Assembly (NCBI GenBank): GCA_938039795.1
Contig: CALHWU010000180.1
Coordinates: forward strand, 1-5,429
Reading direction: 5' to 3'
Length of the DNA stretch: 5,429 nt
Origin: an uncultured Muribaculaceae bacterium
GTDB lineage: Bacteria; Bacteroidota; Bacteroidia; Bacteroidales; Muribaculaceae
Shown here: positions 1-5,361 of the stretch, piece by piece
Position numbering within the stretch: position 1 is the stretch's first letter
Layout of the letters: each line of letters begins with the position of its first letter
Made by a program: the position numbers and the translations under genes
The notes under the pieces: generated by a model
Told to the model about the DNA's origin: nothing
Seen by the model: only the letters and a program-made list of their open reading frames with translations
Databases searched by the model: none

Positions 1-1991
1 CCGGAATCGCCGAAGCAAAAGCTTCGATCGACTCTATCGTAAACAACCCCGAGGCTCCGACTTTCGCCAACACGATTCTTCCGCTCGACTATCTCAGCCC
101 CACGCTCGAACGAGTGATGGGTGTGCTGATGTCGCTTACCGAAGCCCACTCTTCGCCTGAGCTCACCGAAGTATCGGAAACCCTCCTGCCCCGCTACACA
201 GCATTCAACGACGAACTGATGATGAATCAGGCGCTTTTTGACCGTGTGAAGACGCTTTACGACTCGCGCGACTCGCTGGGTCTGGCCCACGATGAAATGC
301 GTGCGCTCGAAGAGACCTACCGCCGGTTTGCCCGCAACGGTGCCCTCCTCACTCCCGAAAAGCAGCAACAGCTCAAAGCCGTAAACAGCCGCCTGACCGA
401 TCTCTATCTGAAATTCAACAAGAATCTTCTCGCTGCCAACAACGCCTTTGAGATCGTAGTTGAAAACGAGGAGGAACTTGCAGGCATTCCGGAATCGACC
501 GTTGCCAACGCCGCCGAAGAGGCAAAAGCCCGCGGCAAAGAGGGGAAATGGGTGTTCACTCTCCACGCTCCCTCGCGCCTGCCGGTGCTCCAGTATGCAG
601 ATAACCGCGATCTCCGCGAGAAGATGTGGAAAGGATATACTTCAAACGCACAGAGCGGCGACTATGACAACCGCCCCGTAATCGCCGACATCGTAAAGAC
701 CCGCGCCGAGAAAGCCGACATAATGGGCTATCCCGATTTCGCCGCCTACATGACTGCCGACGTGATGGCCAAGACCCCGCAGGCAGCCGAAGAGCTGCTG
801 TTAAGCATCTGGGCTCCGGCCAAAGCCAAAGTGGCCGAAGAGGTGGCCGAAATGCAGGCCCTCTCTGACAAACTCGGCAATGATTTCAAAATCGCCCCGT
901 GGGATTATTATTATTTCGCCGAGAAGGTGCGTCAGGACAAATATGCCCTCGACGAAAATGAAATCCGACCCTATTTCGCAGTAGATTCAGTGACCAAAGG
1001 TATCTTCACCATGGCTGAAAAGCTCTATGGCATCACTTTCGAACCTATCGCCGACGCACCGAAATATCACCCCGACGTGAAAGTCTACGACGTGAAAGAC
1101 CCTGAGGGAAAACACCTCGCCGTGTTCATGACCGACTATTTCACCCGCGCTTCGAAACGTCAGGGCGCATGGATGGAAGAGCTTAAAACTTCATGGGTCA
1201 ACGCCGACGGCTCTGTTGAGCGCCCCATAGTCTACAACGTGGGCAACTTCTCAAAACCCACTGCCGACGCTCCCGCACTGCTTACAATCGACGAGGTGCA
1301 GACAATGTTTCATGAATTCGGCCACGGTCTGCACGGCATGCTCTCACGCGCTCGCCTGAAAAGCCAGAGCGGCACATCGGTCGACCGCGACTTCGTTGAA
1401 TTCCCCTCGCAGTTCCACGAACACTGGGCCTTCTCACCCGAACTTCTCAAGGAATATGCCCACCACTACAAGACCGGCGAACTGATTCCCGACTCTCTTG
1501 TGCAGAAAATCAACGCCGCATCAAAACACAACATGGGCTTCATGACGGCCGAACTCGTAGGAGCAGCCCTTCTCGACCTTAACTGGGGTCATCTCAAGCC
1601 CGAAGGCGATATCGACGTGATGGGCTTCGAGAACTCAGTGGCCGAGAAACTCGGCATGCCCGAACAGCTTACATTCCGCTACCGCTCGCCCTATTTCAAA
1701 CACATTTTCGGCGATGAAGGTTACGCCTCCGGCTACTACACATATCTCTGGGCCGAAGTGCTTGATGCCGACGGATTCGAGCTGTTCAAGCAGAAAGGAA
1801 TCTTTGATCCCGAGACTGCCGCTGCATTCAAGAAATATGTGCTTGAGGCCGGCGGAACGGAGGATCCGATGGAGCTCTACAAGAAATTCCGCGGCCGCGA
1901 GCCCCGCGTGGAAGCTCTTCTGCGAAACCGTGGCCTCCTCGCCGACGACAAGCCCGAAACCACCGATATCAACATGCCCGGCGGTAAATAA
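1..1991 (+). CDS. dcp: M3-family zinc metallopeptidase, peptidyl-dipeptidase Dcp-like (5' end missing)
   Basis: Zinc peptidase of the thimet oligopeptidase/Dcp family, whose members cut short peptides inside a deep closed channel; Dcp removes C-terminal dipeptides. The frame is open from base 3, and the residues before the first ATG (114) already match the family N-terminus (IVNNPEAPTFANTI), so 114 is not the start and the gene begins outside the window. The visible 662 residues compare with about 680-710 for full Dcp proteins. The zinc site is HEFGH at 1311-1325 (visible residues 437-441), with the third ligand Glu in DFVEFPSQ at 1398-1400 (residue 466). The substrate-side tyrosine-rich stretch HIFGDEGYASGYYTYLW is at 1701-1751. 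The C-terminus (DPMELYKKFRGREP) is intact and stops at TAA 1989-1991. No zinc or catalytic residue is missing. Whether the protein has a signal peptide cannot be seen. Family assignment is firm; dcp over another M3 subgroup is likely but not proven. Confidence 0.93.
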   Translation, partial: GIAEAKASIDSIVNNPEAPTFANTILPLDYLSPTLERVMGVLMSLTEAHSSPELTEVSETLLPRYTAFNDELMMNQALFDRVKTLYDSRDSLGLAHDEMRALEETYRRFARNGALLTPEKQQQLKAVNSRLTDLYLKFNKNLLAANNAFEIVVENEEELAGIPESTVANAAEEAKARGKEGKWVFTLHAPSRLPVLQYADNRDLREKMWKGYTSNAQSGDYDNRPVIADIVKTRAEKADIMGYPDFAAYMTADVMAKTPQAAEELLLSIWAPAKAKVAEEVAEMQALSDKLGNDFKIAPWDYYYFAEKVRQDKYALDENEIRPYFAVDSVTKGIFTMAEKLYGITFEPIADAPKYHPDVKVYDVKDPEGKHLAVFMTDYFTRASKRQGAWMEELKTSWVNADGSVERPIVYNVGNFSKPTADAPALLTIDEVQTMFHEFGHGLHGMLSRARLKSQSGTSVDRDFVEFPSQFHEHWAFSPELLKEYAHHYKTGELIPDSLVQKINAASKHNMGFMTAELVGAALLDLNWGHLKPEGDIDVMGFENSVAEKLGMPEQLTFRYRSPYFKHIFGDEGYASGYYTYLWAEVLDADGFELFKQKGIFDPETAAAFKKYVLEAGGTEDPMELYKKFRGREPRVEALLRNRGLLADDKPETTDINMPGGK

Positions 1992-2016
1992 GCCGACCGT
2001 GACCCGATAACGCCGG

Positions 2017-2050
2017 CGGGGCGCCCGATCCGATCTGGACGGGCGCCCCG
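2017..2050. terminator. GC-rich hairpin between convergent genes, probable two-way terminator
   Basis: A perfect 11-bp stem, CGGGGCGCCCG at 2017-2027 against CGGGCGCCCCG at 2040-2050, encloses a 12-base loop in which TCC (2029-2031) and GGA (2037-2039) can add three pairs. It sits 26 bases after the peptidase stop and 35 bases past the stop of the convergent membrane-protein gene. There is no clean T-run on either side; the plus-strand flank (2051-2075) is only moderately T-rich. Stem strength and position suggest termination from both sides, but the missing U-tract leaves room for a 3'-end stabilising hairpin instead. Confidence 0.6.
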
Positions 2051-2084
2051 CTGATGTTTCATGTTGATATTGTTCCCGAAGCTG

Positions 2085-2270
2085 TTATTTGCGACGGTTG
2101 CGTTCGCGGCGCCTGAGGGTGAAATGGAGCGCCACAATGCATACGAGCGTCAGAGCTATGATGCCGAAATAATAGAGGTAGCGCCCCTGCGCGAGCTCTC
2201 CGCGTCCGATGTATGCCATTACTCCCAGATATATGAGTAGCAGCAGCGGTATGAGGGTGGATCGTTTCAT
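2085..2270 (-). CDS. Small two-helix membrane protein of unknown function
   Basis: This 61-residue protein shows two hydrophobic segments, about residues 5-22 (rich in Leu and Ile) and 31-52 (starting YLYYFGIIAL), joined by a short polar loop (RGELAQGR). The C-terminal tail is strongly basic (RRRERNRRK). Lys and Arg at residues 2-3 together with the basic tail predict both ends in the cytoplasm and the loop outside. Its ATG (2270-2268) overlaps the TGA of the upstream exonuclease (2269-2267) as ATGA, so translation is probably coupled and the two share a transcript. I see no enzymatic motif and do not recognise a named family. The clean membrane topology and the coupling support a real gene. 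The basic tail could contact nucleic acid or acidic lipids, but that is only inference. Confidence 0.8.
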   Translation of the reverse strand: MKRSTLIPLLLLIYLGVMAYIGRGELAQGRYLYYFGIIALTLVCIVALHFTLRRRERNRRK

Positions 2271-2908
2271 GGCTGTGGGTCAGGAATTATTTCTGTAAGA
2301 TAGGGAGAGGCCTCGGGGTCAAACTTTCCTTGGGTCAGATGCTCGTAGATCATTAGGCACGCCCATGCGTCGATAGCCGCATAGTGCTGCTGTGCGGGGG
2401 TGAGCGAGGGAGCTTCCCAGTTGCTCAGCCTCTGTCCTTTCGATATGCGCCGTCCGAACAGTATGCCGTAGATTTTCTGGAGGCTTGAGTCGGATATGCG
2501 CCACTGGTTGACGATTTTCTGCAGATCTATGAATCCGCGCGGCTCGAAATCGGAGTTGCGGTGCATCACGTGGAAGTCATCTTTGAGCGACAGGCCGACT
2601 TTCTGCGTGCCGGCGTCCTCGACGAACTCTTTCATCGCATCGGAGAAGCCGAGGAGGTTGAGGCGGAACAGGAAGGATTCTTCGTGGGTCGATACCTGCA
2701 TGAGGGCCACTTTGTTAGGGTGCCCTTTGCGGAACGACGGGCGCGTCTCCGTGTCGAATCCCACTACAGGATTGAGCCGGATTCTTGCGAGCGCCGCCGC
2801 TTCGGCTTCGGGCGTATCGATCACCGTGATGGGCGACGAATACTCCACAATCGGCATCGGTGCCAGTTGCTCTTTGGTTATGGTGACTTTAGTATTGGCG
2901 GTTTTCAT
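2267..2908 (-). CDS. 3'-5' exonuclease, DEDDy (RNase D/WRN-like) superfamily, single domain
   Basis: The 213-residue protein is essentially one DEDD exonuclease domain, which hydrolyses nucleotides from 3' ends using two metal ions. ExoI is VVGFDTETRPSF (Asp52, Glu54); ExoII is KVGLSLKDDF (Asp110 or Asp111); ExoIII is YAAIDAWACLMIY (Tyr176, Asp180), the Y-x3-D spacing of the DEDDy branch. No HRDC or helicase domain follows, so it is neither classical RNase D nor a WRN-type fusion. DNA versus RNA preference cannot be told. I chose ATG 2908 (MKTANTK) because the frame stays open for 44 more codons to 3040, but that stretch contains the promoter-like TATATTTG and does not look like the family; known Bacteroidales relatives start close to this point. 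It heads a two-gene unit with the small membrane protein and is transcribed divergently from gluQ. Confidence 0.92.
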   Translation of the reverse strand: MKTANTKVTITKEQLAPMPIVEYSSPITVIDTPEAEAAALARIRLNPVVGFDTETRPSFRKGHPNKVALMQVSTHEESFLFRLNLLGFSDAMKEFVEDAGTQKVGLSLKDDFHVMHRNSDFEPRGFIDLQKIVNQWRISDSSLQKIYGILFGRRISKGQRLSNWEAPSLTPAQQHYAAIDAWACLMIYEHLTQGKFDPEASPYLTEIIPDPQP

Positions 2909-2917
2909 AAGACGTCG

Positions 2918-2950
2918 CAAATATACAAAAAAACCGACAACTCGACCAAA
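2918..2950 (-). promoter_or_regulatory. Bacteroidota-type promoter of the exonuclease unit
   Basis: On the minus strand, TATATTTG (2925-2918) fits the -7 consensus TAnnTTTG exactly, and TTTG (2950-2947) lies 21 bases upstream as a -33 element. Only 9 bases separate the -7 box from the chosen ATG at 2908, so the predicted transcript would have a leader of just a few bases. Confidence 0.65.
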
Positions 2951-3022
2951 AAATCTCCACGCATATATAATCGGGACAGGTTGGACGGGTACGATAATTG
3001 CAGGGGCCGCGGCCAATGAGAA
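2951..3022. other. Divergent intergenic spacer, no gene
   Basis: This is the part of the 199-base exonuclease/gluQ intergenic region between the two promoters. I see no supportable open frame or RNA gene. It holds an AT-rich patch near 2961-2972 and a 10-bp perfect palindrome GGCCGCGGCC at 3005-3014 that overlaps the left arm of the inverted repeat at the gluQ promoter. Confidence 0.6.
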
Positions 3023-3030
3023 TTTGGCCG
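3010..3030. promoter_or_regulatory. Inverted repeat over the gluQ -33 box, possible operator
   Basis: Perfect 7-bp arms, CGGCCAA (3010-3016) and TTGGCCG (3024-3030), flank a 7-base spacer. The right arm covers the TTTG -33 element of the gluQ promoter (3023-3026). A protein bound here would block that promoter. It is too far from any gene end to act as a terminator for the neighbours. Operator function is inference from position and symmetry; a repeat of this size could also arise by chance in GC-rich sequence. Confidence 0.35.
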
Positions 3031-3054
3031 TGTTAGACATTCACAGTATATTTG
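3023..3054 (+). promoter_or_regulatory. Bacteroidota-type promoter of gluQ
   Basis: TTTG (3023-3026), a 20-base spacer, then TATATTTG (3047-3054) match the Bacteroidota -33/-7 arrangement closely. The start of transcription should fall near 3060, giving a leader of roughly 48 bases before ATG 3108. The -7 box is identical in sequence to that of the divergent exonuclease gene. Confidence 0.72.
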
Positions 3055-3107
3055 CAGAGGATTCCCGGGACGGGATTGTTTTCGGGAAGAGGAAGCAGCA
3101 AGAGTCT

Positions 3108-4076
3108 ATGGAGAATGATCTGACAAGGGGAGCGGCGCGGTTCGCTCCATCGCCGTCGGGGCGCATGCATCTGGGCAACGCGTTCACCGCCCTCATTTCG
3201 TGGCTGTCGGCACGTAAGGCGGGGTGCCGGTGGATATTGCGCATAGAGGATCTCGACCCGCAGCGGTCCAGACAGCAGTATGCGCTGCAGATCGAGGATG
3301 ACCTGCGGTGGCTCGGACTCGACTGGGACGAGGGGGGCACTGCCGGACGGGGACCGTCGGGCCCTTACAGCCAGAGTCTTCGCGGAGAGATCTACAATGA
3401 TATGCTTGAGCGTCTGCGTGAGCAGGGTGTGCTCTATCCCTGTTTCTGCAAGCGCGCCGACATCATGGCGACGCAAGCTCCGCATCAGACTGACGGACGG
3501 ATAGTCTATGCCGGGACGTGCCGGCCGGAGCGGATGGCTGCAGGCGAATCGGAGCGGAGGGCTGTGACGGAGCCGCATGCCCTGCGTGTCAGGGTGCCCG
3601 ACGAGGAGATCTCGTTCACCGACAGGGTGTTCGGACGCCGGAGCGTGGTGCTGACTGATCATTGCGGCGATTTTGTGGTGAGGCGCGCCGATGGGGCGTG
3701 GGCCTATCAGCTCGCAGTGGTGGCCGACGATGCACTGATGGGGGTGACAGAGGTGGTGCGCGGATGCGATCTGTCGCTCTCCACAGCCCAGCAGCTCTAT
3801 CTCTATCGCCTGTTGGGATTCGAGACTCCGGAATTTGCCCATGTGCCGCTGCTGGTCAATGAGGCGGGACAGCGGCTGTCGAAGCGCGACTCGGCAGCCT
3901 CGCTCGGTTCGTTGCGCGAGAGAGGCGTGAGGCCTCAGGCCGTAATAGGCCGTCTGGCATGCGCAGCCGGCATAATCGACCGGCCAGAGCCGGTTGATGC
4001 CGCAGAGATCATAGGGGAAATGGACTGGCGCAAGATAAAGCCTCAGGAAGCGATCCTGACGCCGCCGGTCGACTGA
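3108..4076 (+). CDS. gluQ: Glutamyl-queuosine tRNA(Asp) synthetase (GluQ-RS, YadB family)
   Basis: GluQ-RS activates glutamate with ATP and attaches it to queuosine at the wobble position (34) of tRNA(Asp), not to the tRNA 3' end. The 322-residue protein matches only the catalytic half of glutamyl-tRNA synthetase and lacks an anticodon-binding domain, as expected for this family (about 300 residues). Seen: class I signature FAPSPSGRMHLGN with HLGN at residues 21-24; RIEDLDP glutamate/ATP-site segment; a zinc-ligand set like that of E. coli YadB (Cys112, Cys114, Tyr134, Cys138 in PCFC and YAGTC); AYQLAVVADD and GVTEVVRGCDL; and a KMSKS-like RLSKR at 256-260. Those zinc ligands and the length argue against a truncated GluRS. 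The frame is open well upstream (to 2496) only as antisense of the exonuclease gene; ATG 3108 is chosen because it lies just before the conserved core and downstream of the promoter. Its 3' end overlaps the convergent PAP2 gene by 34 bases. Confidence 0.93.
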   Translation: MENDLTRGAARFAPSPSGRMHLGNAFTALISWLSARKAGCRWILRIEDLDPQRSRQQYALQIEDDLRWLGLDWDEGGTAGRGPSGPYSQSLRGEIYNDMLERLREQGVLYPCFCKRADIMATQAPHQTDGRIVYAGTCRPERMAAGESERRAVTEPHALRVRVPDEEISFTDRVFGRRSVVLTDHCGDFVVRRADGAWAYQLAVVADDALMGVTEVVRGCDLSLSTAQQLYLYRLLGFETPEFAHVPLLVNEAGQRLSKRDSAASLGSLRERGVRPQAVIGRLACAAGIIDRPEPVDAAEIIGEMDWRKIKPQEAILTPPVD

Positions 4077-4672
4077 AGGAACTGCGGCAGCATTCGGGCG
4101 GAGAAAGTCATCAGCCTGTAAAACAGGAAGGCATAGCCGATACCGATCAAGGCTCCCACGAAGATGTCGCCGGGGTAATGTACGCCGAGATATACTCTCG
4201 ATCCGGCATGGAGGAGCGCCCAGAGCGTCATGGCTATGGCCGCATGGCGGGTGCGCAGATACAGTATGATGAATGTGGAGAGGGCGAAGGAGTTGGCGCC
4301 GTGACATGACGGGAAGCCATACATGCCTCCGCGGTAGCCGTTGACAAGATGGAGCGAATCGCCGAACATGGCAGTGTCCCACGAGGGGCGCAGGCGTCCG
4401 ACGAGCGGACGTATCAGGGATGCTATCGTCTGGTCGACGGCAAGGATGAGCAGACCGATGAACGCCAGGCACATGAGGCCTTTGCGCCAGTCGAGTCTGA
4501 CGATATATAGGGCGAGCGCCACATAAAGGGGGATCCAAGCGAAGCGATTGGTCACAACCCACATTATCTGGTCAAGCCAGGGAGTGTTTAGGCCGTTTAC
4601 GGCCAGCAACATGCCGGCGTCGAATTGCTTCATGGCCCCCGCAATTGTCGTGAAGAAGAGATCGAGTGTCAC
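4043..4672 (-). CDS. PAP2-superfamily membrane phosphatase
   Basis: Integral membrane phosphatase of the PAP2 type, whose members remove phosphate from lipids such as phosphatidic acid, undecaprenyl pyrophosphate or lipid A. Counting from the GTG at 4672, the three signature blocks are C1 RPLVGRLRP (residues 88-96), C2 FPSCH (catalytic His124) and C3 SRVYLGVHYPGD (Ser158, Arg159, nucleophile His165, Asp169). About five membrane segments are visible, near 46-60, 66-86, 127-140, 144-158 and 170-188. The first C1 position is Arg88 where the family usually has Lys. The start is uncertain: GTG 4672 gives 209 residues, ATG 4633 (MKQFDAGM) gives 196, and both keep all motifs. No domain tells which lipid is the substrate, so no symbol is given. 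The last codons overlap the end of gluQ. The upstream GNAT gene is 100 bases away and this gene has its own -7 box, so co-transcription is not required. Confidence 0.9.
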   Translation of the reverse strand: MTLDLFFTTIAGAMKQFDAGMLLAVNGLNTPWLDQIMWVVTNRFAWIPLYVALALYIVRLDWRKGLMCLAFIGLLILAVDQTIASLIRPLVGRLRPSWDTAMFGDSLHLVNGYRGGMYGFPSCHGANSFALSTFIILYLRTRHAAIAMTLWALLHAGSRVYLGVHYPGDIFVGALIGIGYAFLFYRLMTFSARMLPQFLQSTGGVRIAS

Positions 4673-4693
4673 TGTGTTTGGAATTATTCGCTA

Positions 4694-4701
4694 CAAAAGT
4701 A
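4694..4701 (-). promoter_or_regulatory. Probable -7 promoter box of the PAP2 gene
   Basis: TACTTTTG on the minus strand (4701-4694) fits TAnnTTTG. No convincing TTTG is present 19-21 bases upstream. Transcription would begin near 4688, about 16 bases before the GTG start or 55 bases before the ATG at 4633. The surrounding 4673-4772 is AT-rich and shows no gene. Confidence 0.5.
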
Positions 4702-4763
4702 GTCAATAATTCCTTATTATTCCTGTTTCTGCGAAGATTTAACCTTTTTGTACCATTTTTGAA

Positions 4764-4793
4764 ATAAAAAAATTATGGATTCGTGACACCATA
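4764..4793 (-). terminator. Weak candidate terminator at the end of the GNAT gene
   Basis: On the minus strand a 5-bp stem (TATGG at 4793-4789, CCATA at 4778-4774) with a 10-base loop overlaps the final codons and TAA, and is followed at once by a run of seven T residues (4772-4766). The T-run is good but the stem is short, so termination here would be partial at best. Confidence 0.33.
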
Positions 4794-5312
4794 GACCTCG
4801 CGGTGGAGCATCAGGCGTATATGGCTGAACGAGGGGAGGCGGACTCCGTCGGGCGCCCAGGCCATTATTTTCATCGGCAATGACGCGCCTCCGGGGCGGT
4901 ATGGCGGCTGAATGTAGTCGTCGGGCAGCATGGCGAACCCGCTGCGGGTATAGAAACCAACACGTCGGGCGGTGAGCTCATCCTCAGGCATCTCTACCTC
5001 AAGCACCACCGGCCGGCGGTCGGATGCCAGCAGCGTTTCGAGGGCGCGGGCGCCGTAACGGTGGCAACGCATTTCCGGTAAGATGGCGAAATGCTCCACG
5101 TAGCGGAAATCGTCGAAATCCCATACGGTGATGAATCCTGCCGTAACCGCGCCGTCCGACAGCAGGATCACGCTGAAACGGCCATCGTGGTCCGCAAGGC
5201 GCCGGAAAGCATCGAGCGGCCGACGCTCATCTTCGGGAAAAGCTTCGGTAAGCAGCCGCTCGACGAGGCTGAAACCGGCCGTATCAGATGTAGTGATGAT
5301 TTTTGTGTCCAT
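4773..5312 (-). CDS. GNAT-family N-acetyltransferase
   Basis: A 179-residue single-domain protein of the Gcn5-related acetyltransferase fold, which transfers an acyl group from acyl-CoA to an amine; the acceptor is unknown. The core reads VTAGFITVWDF (strand region, residues 56-66), YVEHFAILPEMRCHRYGARALETLL (CoA-binding motif A, 71-95), VVLEVEMP (102-109) and GFYTRSGF (119-126). A tail with YIQPPYRPG and PMKIMAW follows, a style I associate with Bacteroidales GNATs. In the pyrophosphate loop, aligned as R/Q-x-x-G-x-G, the first Gly is Arg85 (R82-C-H-R85-Y-G87). The start ATG 5312 (MDTKIITT) is preferred over an in-frame TTG three codons upstream (5321), which lies within the -7 box. It is divergent from the partial gene at 5362, with 49 bases between the start codons. 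Confidence 0.88.
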   Translation of the reverse strand: MDTKIITTSDTAGFSLVERLLTEAFPEDERRPLDAFRRLADHDGRFSVILLSDGAVTAGFITVWDFDDFRYVEHFAILPEMRCHRYGARALETLLASDRRPVVLEVEMPEDELTARRVGFYTRSGFAMLPDDYIQPPYRPGGASLPMKIMAWAPDGVRLPSFSHIRLMLHREVYGVTNP

Positions 5313-5318
5313 AGAGAG

Positions 5319-5326
5319 CAAAGGTA
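5319..5326 (-). promoter_or_regulatory. Probable -7 promoter box of the GNAT gene
   Basis: TACCTTTG on the minus strand (5326-5319) fits TAnnTTTG. It ends only 6 bases before ATG 5312, so the mRNA would be leaderless or nearly so. I found no TTTG at the expected -33 spacing, which lowers confidence. Confidence 0.5.
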
Positions 5327-5361
5327 GTAAAATATTCGGGTGTATTGTGCGTTTTCAATGT

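Noticed and set aside
114..116. ATG 114 as start of the M3 peptidase
   Set aside because: At least 37 in-frame codons upstream carry family-like sequence, so this is an internal methionine.
3005..3014. GGCCGCGGCC palindrome as an independent site
   Set aside because: A 10-bp GC-only palindrome is not rare in DNA of this composition; mentioned only because it overlaps the inverted repeat at 3010-3030.
2561..3019. 152-codon plus-strand frame opposite the exonuclease gene
   Set aside because: Antisense shadow of a gene with all DEDDy motifs; no start context or recognisable domain.
2909..3040. 44-codon N-terminal extension of the exonuclease
   Set aside because: The stretch contains the TTTG/TATATTTG promoter and has no family similarity that I can see. 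It is also hydrophobic in a patch that could be misread as a membrane anchor.
2496..3107. 204-codon upstream extension of gluQ
   Set aside because: It covers the antisense of the exonuclease gene and then passes through the gluQ promoter; GluQ-RS proteins start just before the FAPSPSG core.
4061..4088. GCCGC/GCGGC pairing after the gluQ stop as a terminator
   Set aside because: Only a 5-bp stem with an 18-base loop and no T-run.
3033..4562. 509-codon open frame on the minus strand opposite gluQ and across the PAP2 gene
   Set aside because: It lies antisense to the well-supported gluQ and runs in another frame through the PAP2 gene. Its translation is rich in Arg, Pro, His and Ser with no recognisable motif, the usual product of GC-rich codons read in reverse.
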